The position numbers and the translations under genes were made by a program. Shown one piece after another: positions 26,943 to 35,356 of a stretch of DNA of 64,000 nt (the first letter of the stretch is position 1; every line of letters starts with the position of its first letter). The DNA is from an uncultured Bacilli bacterium (GTDB lineage: Bacteria > Bacillota_I > Bacilli_A > RFN20 > CAG-826). Below the pieces are notes generated by a model. That model was not told where the DNA came from. It was given only the letters and a program-made list of their open reading frames with translations, and made no database searches. The DNA is taken from positions 123,264-187,263 of the forward strand of contig CALVYH010000003.1 of NCBI GenBank assembly GCA_944372115.1, in the 5' to 3' direction.

Positions 26943-26968
26943 AAGGAAGGCAAAAAGCCTTCCTTTTA
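26943..26968 (+). terminator. Terminator of the isomerase-racemase-ABC operon
   Basis: A 9-bp GC-containing stem AAGGAAGGC / GCCTTCCTT (26943-26951 with 26957-26965), AAAAA loop, short T-run. Confidence 0.9.
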
Positions 26969-26975
26969 AAAATAT

Positions 26976-27503
26976 ATGAAAAAAACAATATTATTAGGTT
27001 TTATATCATTAATGTCTCTTTCTTCATGTTTTTATCAAATTCCAGAACCAGCTGATATGATGAATAGGATGATTGAGGAACAAGGTTACGATAAAGTATA
27101 TTCTTTTTCTCATTCCTCTACCTATTTGAATAGTTTAGCTCCAAAACAATGGCAAAAAAATTACTATGGCAATATTTATGCTTTATATGGAAAAATTGAT
27201 GAAAATGATGTTTTTTATGTTTATGGTGATGATGAAATGGGAGAAATTTTTCCTCCCTTTATCTATGAATGGCCTTTAAAACATAATTATTTGGAATGTT
27301 TGAATTATTATCAAGAAATTATTACATATAAAGAATTTTATATGAGTTTAGAAGATAATGTAAATTTTATAACTAACACTGATAAAATCGGAGAAATATT
27401 AGATGATAATATTCATCTAGATAGTTACTTTTTTTTACAATGTGATGGATATCATTATCTTTATGAAAGTAATGGAGAATTAAATTATAAATATTTCGAG
27501 TAG
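26976..27503 (+). CDS. Small predicted lipoprotein, unknown function
   Basis: This 175-residue protein opens MKKTILLGFISLMSL with a lipobox SLSSC (Cys about residue 18), so it should be a surface lipoprotein. The mature part is rich in Tyr, Asp and Glu with several YxxYG-like stretches and no domain I recognise. Its ATG lies 9 nt after the terminator of the ABC operon and lacks a ribosome site, so it depends on read-through or an unseen promoter. It may assist the transporter, but this is only position. Confidence 0.55.
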   Translation: MKKTILLGFISLMSLSSCFYQIPEPADMMNRMIEEQGYDKVYSFSHSSTYLNSLAPKQWQKNYYGNIYALYGKIDENDVFYVYGDDEMGEIFPPFIYEWPLKHNYLECLNYYQEIITYKEFYMSLEDNVNFITNTDKIGEILDDNIHLDSYFFLQCDGYHYLYESNGELNYKYFE

Positions 27504-27644
27504 TTGTTAATCATTCACTATTTTATCGATATTTATCAATAAAACTTTACATTTATTCACAACATTTTTAATAGATTAAGTGCGATAATATAATTAAGTT
27601 TTAAATAAATCTTTTAAGTATTTAAACCACTTTTGAAACTTAAA

Positions 27645-27692
27645 TGAAAAAGAGAATATAAACAAGTTAAGTTTATATTCTCTTTTCATTTT
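27645..27692. terminator. Bidirectional terminator between lipoprotein and TauE-like genes
   Basis: A 16-bp perfect stem (27648-27663 with 27671-27686) with a 7-nt loop, then CATTTTT. It serves the convergent lipoprotein and exporter genes. Confidence 0.88.
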
Positions 27693-27712
27693 TATATTAA
27701 GATAATTATTTA

Positions 27713-28564
27713 TTAAGCTATACCACCAAGTCTAAGAGAAGACATAAAAAATAAATATATATCAATGATAATAATTGCAACAGTAGTAGCCATATAAACT
27801 ATTTGAACGCCTTTATTATTCATTTTTTTATTAAAGAATGTTCCTAAAAGTGATCCAATAATTGAAATAGGTACTAAAATAAGAAGGAATATCCACCAAG
27901 ATTGATCAGCGGATGTAGGTAATTCATTTATTGTAAAAAGTGTAACAAATGTACCATCAATTCCTGCCATTACAATTTTAGAAAGTTGAGAGAAAATAAT
28001 TGTAATAAGAGAATTAATTGCTGCTTGTTTCATATCCATTCCAAAGAAAAGAAGTAAAACAGCAACATTAATTGGTCCTCCACCAATTCCTAAAAATGTT
28101 GAACAAACACCTAAGAAAATACCGATAATAATCGTAACTATAAAGTTTTTAATATGCATTTGTTTTCCTTTTGGAAGAAGAAGTTGCATATAAATAAGAA
28201 CAAAGATTAAAAGGGCGATTAATATTGCTGATTGAATAATAATTAAAACATCACCATTAGAAGAATCTTTAACAAATTGGAATAAATATTGTCCAATTAC
28301 TCCTCCAACTACCGCTCCAATTCCTAAAAATACAGCAGTTTTCCAATTTTCAATCTTGCTTTTTGAAGCAACATGACGAATGATTGATGTTGATGTTCCG
28401 AAAACAACACACATCGTCGAAATCATATTAGTTATTTCAGGAGTAGAAAAATAATTAAAAGCATCTAGTACTGGACGAATGATGACTCCCCCACCAATCC
28501 CCGCAATAGCTCCAACAATTGAAGCAATAATAACAACTAGAGGAAAAATAAAATAGTAAATCAT
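27713..28564 (-). CDS. TauE/SafE (TSUP) family anion exporter
   Basis: This 283-residue membrane protein has about eight helices and the two halves typical of TSUP carriers: GAIAGIGGGVIIRPVLDAF near the start and STFLGIGGGPINVAVLLLFFG in the second half. Characterised members export sulfite, sulfoacetate or other small anions. It lies between the SsuABC-like operon and, divergently, the DeoR gene, with a 13-bp-arm palindrome in the shared promoter. This makes a link with the imported substrate plausible, for example release of a sulfur anion. That is inference. Confidence 0.82.
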   Translation of the reverse strand: MIYYFIFPLVVIIASIVGAIAGIGGGVIIRPVLDAFNYFSTPEITNMISTMCVVFGTSTSIIRHVASKSKIENWKTAVFLGIGAVVGGVIGQYLFQFVKDSSNGDVLIIIQSAILIALLIFVLIYMQLLLPKGKQMHIKNFIVTIIIGIFLGVCSTFLGIGGGPINVAVLLLFFGMDMKQAAINSLITIIFSQLSKIVMAGIDGTFVTLFTINELPTSADQSWWIFLLILVPISIIGSLLGTFFNKKMNNKGVQIVYMATTVAIIIIDIYLFFMSSLRLGGIA

Positions 28565-28660
28565 ATAAATAGATAATACTCTTTATAAGGATGAAATAAA
28601 AGTAATTTTATTATTTATATATAAATAATAACTATAAAAAATAAGTCATATAAATAAATA

Positions 28661-28695
28661 AATAGTTTCGTTTATATTTACAAAACGAAACTATT
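28661..28695. promoter_or_regulatory. Palindromic operator between the TauE-like and DeoR genes
   Basis: Perfect 13-bp arms AATAGTTTCGTTT (28661-28673) and AAACGAAACTATT (28683-28695) around 9 nt. DeoR-family repressors favour TTTCGTTT-like sites, so this is probably the regulator's own site, controlling both divergent genes. Related half-sites lie before the ECF gene and between the aldolase and ROK genes. Confidence 0.6.
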
Positions 28696-28711
28696 AATCT
28701 ATCATTTATAT

Positions 28712-29485
28712 ATGACAAGACAAGCAAGAATGAAAATCAATAAAAGACAAAGTGAAATAGTTGAACTCGTTGATACTAAAAAAAGTATTACTGTTAAAGA
28801 TTTATCTAAAATGTTGAATGTAAGTGAAGTTACTATTCGCAAAGATTTAGATCTTTTAAGCGATTATGGAATTTTAATTAGAAGACATGGTTTTGCTTTA
28901 AAAAAGAATACTGCTGATATTACGAATAGATTATCAATTAATTATGATAAAAAATGTAAAATCGCTAAAAAAGCAGCTTCTTTAATTGATGTAAATGAAA
29001 CTATTTTAATTGGAAGTGGTTCAACATGTGCTCTTTTAGCTGAAGAAATTGTTAAAAATAAACCAGGAGTTACAATTATTACTCATTCAATATATATTGC
29101 TGAACACGCTTCTAAATTAGGTAATAATAAAATTATTCTTTTAGGTGGAGAATATCAAAATGATGCTCAAGTATTAGTTGGTCCACTTGTAAGAAGTAGT
29201 GTTCGTCAATTCTTTGTTGATAAAATCTTTTTAGGAACGGATGGATTTGTTAAAAATATTGGTTTTATGGGAAGTGATTTCTCTAGAAGTGAAGCAATTA
29301 AAAATATGGCAGAAAGTGCTAAAAATATAATTATTATTACTGATTCATCTAAATTTAATAAAAGAGGTTTATTAGTTCAATTTACTCAATCTCAAGTAAG
29401 TCGAATTGTAACCGATGATGAACTTGATCAAGAATATCAAGATTTCTTTAAAAATATCGGTATTAAAGTAGATTATGTATCTTGA
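28712..29485 (+). CDS. DeoR/GlpR-family transcriptional repressor
   Basis: This 257-residue regulator has the N-terminal DeoR winged helix (IVELVDTKKSITVKDLSKML, then SEVTIRKDLDLLSDYGILIRRHG) and the C-terminal sugar-phosphate sensing domain with IGSGSTCALLAEEI and FLGTDGF. Family members are released from DNA by phosphorylated sugars. The ATG at 28712 has no ribosome site; a second ATG at 28730 is possible. It sits 17 nt after a perfect palindrome. Its terminator lies inside the convergent mutarotase gene. Confidence 0.88.
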   Translation: MTRQARMKINKRQSEIVELVDTKKSITVKDLSKMLNVSEVTIRKDLDLLSDYGILIRRHGFALKKNTADITNRLSINYDKKCKIAKKAASLIDVNETILIGSGSTCALLAEEIVKNKPGVTIITHSIYIAEHASKLGNNKIILLGGEYQNDAQVLVGPLVRSSVRQFFVDKIFLGTDGFVKNIGFMGSDFSRSEAIKNMAESAKNIIIITDSSKFNKRGLLVQFTQSQVSRIVTDDELDQEYQDFFKNIGIKVDYVS

Positions 29486-29495
29486 TAAATATAAA

Positions 29496-30347
29496 TTAAT
29501 TTTTATAGATAAATGAGAAAGAATAAGAGAATTCTTTCTCATTTTTTATTACGTTAATTTCATTGATATCTTTAATATTTAATAATTCATTAGTGTAATT
29601 AGAAATACCCCACCAAGGTTCAACACAAATAAATTCACCCTTATTCATATTTGACCAAATAGCTAAATAAGGTGCATCAAAAAAATTATATTTAACTAAA
29701 TGATTAAATCCATTATCTAAAATAATGGAAGAATATCTATTTCTTAAAACTAAAGTATCATATTTTTTAAAAGTTTCTTTATTTAGTATTAATTCTTTAG
29801 TTTTTAAATTTTCTTCATTTTCTAAAGAAATTAATCCATCTTTAGATAATGGATTTATTTTTATATCTTTATCAAAAGAAATTTTTCCATTTTTAGAAGA
29901 AGCTTTTAATCCAGTATGTGAACCATAAGCAAAATATAAATCTTTACTTTTATCATTATTAATTATTTTAGTTTTTATATTTAAAGTATATTCATTTAAA
30001 GAAAAAGTGATTATAAATGTAAATAAAAATGGATAAATTTTATAAGTTTCTTCATTAGAAGTAAAAAATAATGTTATTTTATCTTCATTTTTATCTTTTA
30101 TTTCAAAAGATGAATTTCTTATAAATCCATGGCGAAGAGGAAATTCATATTTTTTATTTTTATAAATATATTCTCCTTTTCCAATAAGTGGGAAAATTTG
30201 AACATCTTGAAATGGCCAAGAATTTTCTTCTATTTGATATAAAAGTTCTTCATTATTATTATTATTTAAATCTTTTATAGAGGTTAATAATGCTCCAATA
30301 GTTGAAATATTTACTTCTAAATAGTTATTTTTAATAGTTTCTATCAT
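29496..30347 (-). CDS. Aldose 1-epimerase (mutarotase) family protein, LacX type
   Basis: This 283-residue cytoplasmic protein has the galactose mutarotase fold in its LacX form: FPLIGKGEY, RHGF(I)RN with the first conserved His, AYGSHTGLK with the second, and CVEPWWGISN with the Glu. It would speed interconversion of sugar anomers, or hexose-6-phosphate anomers. An AAAAAGGATAAA ribosome site supports the start. It is divergent from nagA, and both share a palindrome that covers their -10 boxes. Confidence 0.82.
   Translation of the reverse strand: MIETIKNNYLEVNISTIGALLTSIKDLNNNNNEELLYQIEENSWPFQDVQIFPLIGKGEYIYKNKKYEFPLRHGFIRNSSFEIKDKNEDKITLFFTSNEETYKIYPFLFTFIITFSLNEYTLNIKTKIINNDKSKDLYFAYGSHTGLKASSKNGKISFDKDIKINPLSKDGLISLENEENLKTKELILNKETFKKYDTLVLRNRYSSIILDNGFNHLVKYNFFDAPYLAIWSNMNKGEFICVEPWWGISNYTNELLNIKDINEINVIKNEKEFSYSFSFIYKN
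29511..29548. terminator. Terminator of the DeoR gene, inside the convergent gene
   Basis: A 14-bp stem (29511-29524 with 29531-29544) with a 6-nt loop and a T-run on the plus strand. It overlaps the last codons of the minus-strand mutarotase gene, whose stop is only 10 nt from the DeoR stop. Confidence 0.8.
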
Positions 30348-30389
30348 ATATTTATCCTTTTTTTAAATTAAATATTATTAATATTAATA

Positions 30390-30419
30390 AAAATTATACC
30401 ATAGATATGGTATAATTTT
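30390..30419. promoter_or_regulatory. 30-nt palindrome over divergent mutarotase/nagA -10 boxes
   Basis: Two 13-bp arms (30390-30402 and 30407-30419) with half-sites TACCAT / ATGGTA around AGAT. Each arm carries a TATAAT reading outward (plus 30411-30416; minus 30398-30393), so one bound repressor could shut both promoters. Confidence 0.55.
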
Positions 30420-30454
30420 ACTAGTTTATAAATAATGAAAGTAGAGATTTTATA

Positions 30455-31576
30455 ATGGAAAATTTTAAAAATATTAAAGTAATTAAAGAAGATAAAGAAG
30501 AGGTATGTGACGTACTTTTTGATTCTACCTTTTTAGGATTAGCTAAAAATGATTTAAGTGGAAAAGATTATTCATCTAAAATCATGATTCCAGGTTTTTT
30601 TGATATTCATACTCATGGCGGTAATGGATATGATTTTTCTACTATAAATGATGAAAAAGAAGCTGAAGAAATATTAAAATTTTATATTTCTAAGGGTGTT
30701 ACAAGTGTTTTTCCAACACTTTTAACTGAACATGATGATGTTGTTTTTAAACAATTAGAATTAATTTATAAAGTTTCTTTAACAAATCCAATAATTAAAG
30801 GAATTCATATTGAAGGACCTTTTTTATCTCTTGAATTTAAAGGTGCTCAACTTGAAGAATGTATTCAAAAACCTTCAATTTCAAAGGTTGATGAATATAT
30901 TAAACATTCTCATGGCTTATTTAAATATATGACTCTTGCTCCAGAAAGAGAAAATAGTGAAGAAGTTATTAAATATTTAGTTTCTAAAGGAATAAGAGTT
31001 TCAATGGGACATTCATCAGCAACTTTTGATGAAACAAAAAAAGGATATGAAGCTGGAGCTAGATCTATTACCCACTGTTTAAATGCAATGAAAGGAATTC
31101 ATCAACATTTCCCTTCTATAGCTACAGCCGCTCTATATTTTGATGATTTATATAATGAAGTAATTTTAGATGGAATCCATGTGGTTCCAGAAATGGTAGA
31201 ATGGATTAGAAAATTAAAAGGAAACGATAAAGTTGTTGGAATTACTGATTCACTTATGTGCGCAGGTCTTCCTGATGGAGATTATATGATTGGAAATAGT
31301 CCAATTGTTGTTAAAAACCAAGACGCTAAATTAAAAGATAGCGGAGTAAGAGCTGGAAGTTGTTTAACTATGGATAGAGGTTTTAGAAATATTAAAAAAT
31401 TCTCTAATGTTGATAATGTTATAGCTTCATATATAACTTCTTTAAATGCTGCTAAACTTATGGGAATGGATGATGAGATTGGCTCAATTAAAGAAGGTAA
31501 AAGTGCTGATTTTGTAATTTTAAATTCAGATTATGAAGTCGAAGAAGTCTTTATTAAAGGAAAGAAGGTGTATTAG
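30455..31576 (+). CDS. nagA: N-acetylglucosamine-6-phosphate deacetylase
   Basis: This 373-residue amidohydrolase converts GlcNAc-6-phosphate to GlcN-6-phosphate and acetate. The fold's metal and catalytic residues are present: FFDIHTHGGNGYDF, HIEGPFLS (Glu), MGHSSATF (His), ITHCLNAM (His), LDGIHV and ITDSLMCAG (Asp). It is probably co-transcribed with the phosphofructokinase gene 3 nt downstream. A true NagB is not adjacent; the NagB-like gene at 23062 has an altered active site, so the deaminase may lie elsewhere. Confidence 0.93.
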   Translation: MENFKNIKVIKEDKEEVCDVLFDSTFLGLAKNDLSGKDYSSKIMIPGFFDIHTHGGNGYDFSTINDEKEAEEILKFYISKGVTSVFPTLLTEHDDVVFKQLELIYKVSLTNPIIKGIHIEGPFLSLEFKGAQLEECIQKPSISKVDEYIKHSHGLFKYMTLAPERENSEEVIKYLVSKGIRVSMGHSSATFDETKKGYEAGARSITHCLNAMKGIHQHFPSIATAALYFDDLYNEVILDGIHVVPEMVEWIRKLKGNDKVVGITDSLMCAGLPDGDYMIGNSPIVVKNQDAKLKDSGVRAGSCLTMDRGFRNIKKFSNVDNVIASYITSLNAAKLMGMDDEIGSIKEGKSADFVILNSDYEVEEVFIKGKKVY

Positions 31577-31578
31577 TT

Positions 31579-32751
31579 ATGGAAAAAAATTTAATTATTG
31601 CTCATGGTGGTGCTCCTACTGCAGTTATTAATGCTTCATTATATGGAGCTTTAAAAAAGTTAAAAAAAGAAGGATTCAAAGGAAGAATTTACGCCCCTAA
31701 ATATGGAAGTGATGGTCTTTTTAATGAAGAATTCAATGATTTAACTGATTTAAGTGATAAAGAATTAGACATTTTAAAAGATACTCCAGGAAGTGCGATT
31801 GGATCTTCTCGTTTTCCACTTTATGAAAAAGAATATGAAAAAATAATCGATATTATCATTAAATATAATATTGGATATGTTTTATTTACCGGTGGAAATG
31901 GAACGATGGATACAATTGGAAATATTTATAAACACGGATTAAAAAGAGGAGTTGAATTAACTTGTGTTGGTATTCCTAAAACAATTGATAATGATATTGG
32001 TGTTACTGATCATGCTCCTGGATTTGCTTCTTGTGCAAATTATATTGCTCAAACAGTTAGTGATTGCGCTCAAGATGTTAAAGGATTACCAATTCATGTT
32101 TCAATTATTGAAGTTATGGGTAGAAATGCTGGCTGGCTTGCTGCAAGTAGTGCTTTAGCTAGAAAGAAAAAAGGTGATGCTCCACATTTAATTTATTTCC
32201 CAGAAGTTCCTTTTGATGAGGATAAATTTATTGAAGATGTCAAAAAAGAATGGGATAAACATCATGGAGTTGTTGTTGTATGTAGTGAAGGATTAAAAGA
32301 TAAAAATGGAAATCCAATCGTTAAACCAATTTTTAAAACAGAAAGGGCTACATATTTTGGAGATGTTTCAACACACTTAGCCACATTAGTTATTGAAAAA
32401 TTAGGAATTAAAGCAAGAAGTGAAAAACCTGGATTAATTTGTAGATGCTCTTCAGCTTTAGTTTCAAAGGTAGATAAAGAAGAAGCAATTTTAATGGGAG
32501 AAGTTGCAATCGATGCTGCTTTAAAACATATTAATGGTGTTATGGCTGGAATTAAAAGAGTTTCAACAAAACCATATAAAATTGAACCAATTTTAATTCC
32601 AATTGAAAAAGTCATGATGGACGAAAGAGTTTTCCCTCTTGAATATATTAAAGATGGGCATGATGTAACTGATGAATTTGTTGAATGGTGTAGACCACTC
32701 GTTGATGAAGTTAAACCAACAATTTCATTCTTAGATAAGAAAGAGGATTAA
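31579..32751 (+). CDS. 6-phosphofructokinase (PPi/ATP type uncertain)
   Basis: This 390-residue enzyme phosphorylates fructose-6-phosphate in glycolysis. It has AHGGAPTAVINASL at the start, GGNGTMDT where ATP enzymes have GGDGS, and PKTIDNDI where ATP enzymes have PGTIDND. The Lys in PKTIDND is the mark of pyrophosphate-dependent forms, while the Gly of GGNG at the other discriminating position is the ATP-type residue. So phosphate donor use cannot be settled by motif. Later MGRNAGWLAA matches the sugar-binding MGR. It follows nagA by 3 nt. Confidence 0.85.
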   Translation: MEKNLIIAHGGAPTAVINASLYGALKKLKKEGFKGRIYAPKYGSDGLFNEEFNDLTDLSDKELDILKDTPGSAIGSSRFPLYEKEYEKIIDIIIKYNIGYVLFTGGNGTMDTIGNIYKHGLKRGVELTCVGIPKTIDNDIGVTDHAPGFASCANYIAQTVSDCAQDVKGLPIHVSIIEVMGRNAGWLAASSALARKKKGDAPHLIYFPEVPFDEDKFIEDVKKEWDKHHGVVVVCSEGLKDKNGNPIVKPIFKTERATYFGDVSTHLATLVIEKLGIKARSEKPGLICRCSSALVSKVDKEEAILMGEVAIDAALKHINGVMAGIKRVSTKPYKIEPILIPIEKVMMDERVFPLEYIKDGHDVTDEFVEWCRPLVDEVKPTISFLDKKED

Positions 32752-32888
32752 TTTCCTCTTTTTTATATAAAAGTACCTATATATAAAATAAAGGGTATTA
32801 TAGGCTTCCCTTGTACATACAAGAAGGTAATGAGTCTCAAATTTTATTCGACTTTTTATTAAAAAGTTTAAATAAATATTTTAATTGT

Positions 32889-32936
32889 AAATAAAGATGG
32901 CATTAATTTTTTCAAAATTGCTATCTTTATTTATAG
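32889..32936 (+). terminator. Terminator after the phosphofructokinase gene
   Basis: A 14-bp stem with one G-T pair (32889-32902 with 32919-32932), 16-nt loop, A/T-rich base. It lies 138 nt after the stop codon. Confidence 0.6.
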
Positions 32937-32956
32937 AATAAAAACATATAATAAAT

Positions 32957-33002
32957 AAAAATACTCTATAACTAAGGGCTTTTAACGTTATAGAGTATTT
33001 TT
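32957..33002 (-). terminator. Terminator of the fba gene (bidirectional)
   Basis: A 16-bp perfect stem (32957-32972 with 32987-33002) with a 14-nt loop and T-runs on both strands. Confidence 0.85.
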
Positions 33003-33051
33003 TATAAACTAAATTTTAATTATATATTTAAATATAAATAAAATAATTTAT

Positions 33052-34149
33052 TTATTTAATGTATGGAGCATCTCCAACACTTCCAAATTCAACAGATGCA
33101 GTTAAAACAATTTCTTTAACAGCTTTTTCCATTAATGGAACGATTGCTTTAAGTTCATCGTTAAATCCTTTGTTGGTTTCAAGTTCGTTAATGTATTCTT
33201 TTAAATAATAACGATATTCAAATGAATCTGGTTTTTCTTTTAATAATTTATAAACTTTACTACCTTCTTGTCTTGATTTATCAGCTTCATAATATTCAAG
33301 TAAGTTTCTAGTAGTTGCAAGTCTAATGTCGGTATCCATATTAATTTTTGAAACACCTGCTGGAATGACTTCTTTTAATTGTTCAAGTGGAATTCCATGT
33401 CCTTTAACTTGTCCACCTAAAGCATTAATTTCATTGACAATATATTGAGGGACTAAGCTTGATCCATGGGAAACAATAGCTCCATCAATATTTTCATGTA
33501 ACATATTTTCCATTGTAGCGATAACAATTTCTTTTCTTAATTTAACGTTATCACCTTTAACAGCACCATGTTTTGTGCCATATGAAATAGCTAATGAATC
33601 AACACCTGTTCTTTTAAAGAAATCAATAGCTGTCATTGGGTTTGTATAAGTAGAAGAAGCAGCAAAGACATGATCTTCAACACCTGCTAAAACACCTAAT
33701 TCACCTTCAACTTGAACACCTTTTTTATGTGCATATTTAACAACTTTTGCTGTTAATTTTACGTTTTCTTCGTAAGAAAGTGCACTTCCATCAATCATAA
33801 CACTGTTAAATCCTGCATCAATAACTGCTTTACAAGATTCAAAACTTCTACCATGATCAAGATGTAAACATACTGGAATTGAAGATTTTTCTGCTAATCC
33901 TTTAACATATTTAGCAATTCTTTTAGCACCTAATTTCTTTTCTTCCATTGTTCCGTTTAAAAAATCTGCTCTTCCGCCTATAAATGCTAAACCTGGTTCA
34001 GCAACTTGGATAATAGCAGCACAGCGTAATTCTTCACAAGCTTCGATTATAGCTTTAGCTTGACATAGTGCGTTGACATTAAAAGCTCCATGAGCAATCT
34101 TATGATCTCTTGCATAAGTTAAAATTTGTTTTGATGATATATATGGCAT
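33052..34149 (-). CDS. fba: Class II fructose-bisphosphate aldolase
   Basis: This 365-residue zinc-dependent aldolase splits fructose-1,6-bisphosphate to two trioses. It shows HGAFNVN near the start, LHLDHGRSFE with zinc-binding His, VEGELGVLAG, SHGSSLVP and KINMDTDIR. At about 365 residues it belongs to the longer class II group. A strong AAAGGAG ribosome site precedes the start. It is divergent from the ROK kinase gene, and the 206-nt region between them holds two TTTCGTTT-type sites. Confidence 0.92.
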   Translation of the reverse strand: MPYISSKQILTYARDHKIAHGAFNVNALCQAKAIIEACEELRCAAIIQVAEPGLAFIGGRADFLNGTMEEKKLGAKRIAKYVKGLAEKSSIPVCLHLDHGRSFESCKAVIDAGFNSVMIDGSALSYEENVKLTAKVVKYAHKKGVQVEGELGVLAGVEDHVFAASSTYTNPMTAIDFFKRTGVDSLAISYGTKHGAVKGDNVKLRKEIVIATMENMLHENIDGAIVSHGSSLVPQYIVNEINALGGQVKGHGIPLEQLKEVIPAGVSKINMDTDIRLATTRNLLEYYEADKSRQEGSKVYKLLKEKPDSFEYRYYLKEYINELETNKGFNDELKAIVPLMEKAVKEIVLTASVEFGSVGDAPYIK

Positions 34150-34186
34150 TTTTAATATCTCCTTTGAATAAATTCTTTCATAAATG

Positions 34187-34285
34187 TTTCGTTTTTACTA
34201 TCAAAAAACTTCGAATTTTATCGTATTTTCAATTAATATCTTTCATTTAAAAGTTAAAAATCTTTTATTTGAAAAATAAACGAAA
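34187..34285. promoter_or_regulatory. Pair of TTTCGTTT / AAACGAAA half-sites between fba and the ROK kinase gene
   Basis: TTTCGTTT (34187-34194) lies near the aldolase start and AAACGAAA (34278-34285) near the kinase promoter. Both match the core of the palindrome before the DeoR gene. They are 84 nt apart, so each may serve one of the divergent promoters. Confidence 0.4.
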
Positions 34286-34355
34286 GTTTAATTTTCTATT
34301 TAAGAAACATTCTTATTTTTATAAAATATAAAAAGAAAAAAATAGAGGTTTTATC

Positions 34356-35306
34356 ATGGAAAAAGTTTATATTGGTGTTGATGTTGGTGGAATGTCAATC
34401 AAAGCTGGTGCTGTTAATTTAAATGGCGAAATTTTAGTTAAAGATAAAGTTGTTACAGATGGAAAACATGTTGATGTTTTTCTTAAAGATATCAAAGAAT
34501 TATTAATTAAAATAATTAATGAATGTAAAGAAAAAGAGTTTGATATTAAAGGAATCGGTTTTGGTGTCCCTGGAATGGTTGATAATAAAAAGGGATTAAT
34601 CAATAAAATGGCTAATATTGGTGGAAGAGATGTTCCTTTAAAAGAATATTTAAATGATTTAAATTTACCAATATATCTTTCTAATGATGCTAATGTTGCT
34701 GCTTTAGGAGAACAAAGATTTGGTATTGCTAAGGGTTTAAATAATGTTGTTTTACTTACTTTGGGAACAGGAATAGGCGGTGGATTAATCTTAAATGGTA
34801 AATTATATGAAGGAAACGAAGGGAAAGGTGCTGAACTTGGACACGTTTGCTTATTATTAAACGGAAGAAATTGTGGATGTGGAAGAAAAGGATGTTTAGA
34901 AGCTTATGCTTCCGCTAGCGCTTTATTAAGAATGACCCGCGAATATATGGAAAAATATAAAGATTCGATGATGTGGGAATATTGTAATAATGATATTAAT
35001 AATGTTGATGGTCTTACTTCATTTGAATGTGCTAAAAAAGGTGATGAAGCTGCTAATAAGTTAATTGATCAATATATTATGTATTTAGGGGAAGGTATGC
35101 TTGATTTTGCTAATATTTTCCGTCCAGAAGCCTTTGTTATTGGAGGAGGAATTTCAAATCAAGGCGAATATTTAACTAATAAATTAAAAGCTTATTTAGC
35201 AAAACAAAATTATGGATATGAAGGCGCCCCTGCTAGTGATGTTTTAATTGCTAAACTTAAAAATGATGCTGGTATTATTGGAGCCGCTTCATTATTAATG
35301 GATTAA
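34356..35306 (+). CDS. ROK-family sugar kinase (glucokinase type)
   Basis: This 316-residue cytoplasmic kinase has the N-terminal phosphate loop DVGGMSIKAG, LSNDANVAALGE (catalytic Asp), TLGTGIGGGLI and GAELGHVCL. The ROK zinc motif CGCGRKGCLEAYAS is complete, which marks it as an enzyme; it has no DNA-binding domain. Glucokinase is the likeliest role; ManNAc or GlcNAc kinase cannot be excluded. An AGAGGT ribosome site gives the start. It is a single-gene unit with its own terminator. Confidence 0.85.
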   Translation: MEKVYIGVDVGGMSIKAGAVNLNGEILVKDKVVTDGKHVDVFLKDIKELLIKIINECKEKEFDIKGIGFGVPGMVDNKKGLINKMANIGGRDVPLKEYLNDLNLPIYLSNDANVAALGEQRFGIAKGLNNVVLLTLGTGIGGGLILNGKLYEGNEGKGAELGHVCLLLNGRNCGCGRKGCLEAYASASALLRMTREYMEKYKDSMMWEYCNNDINNVDGLTSFECAKKGDEAANKLIDQYIMYLGEGMLDFANIFRPEAFVIGGGISNQGEYLTNKLKAYLAKQNYGYEGAPASDVLIAKLKNDAGIIGAASLLMD

Positions 35307-35311
35307 AATTT

Positions 35312-35356
35312 AAAAAAGCAAAAATATAAGTCATTTACATTTTTGCTTTTTTGTAT
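35312..35356 (+). terminator. ROK kinase terminator
   Basis: A 14-bp stem AAAAAAGCAAAAAT / ATTTTTGCTTTTTT (35312-35325 with 35339-35352), 13-nt loop, T-run. Confidence 0.85.

Larger units (their letters stand above)
32752..33051. other. 300-nt intergenic region with three hairpins
   Basis: No coding frame. Near 32800-32830 a small stem built on CTTGT-ACAT-ACAAG (an imperfect longer stem) lies in a non-coding patch of slightly higher GC. Two terminator-type hairpins follow, one for each convergent gene (pfk, plus; fba, minus). Confidence 0.5.
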
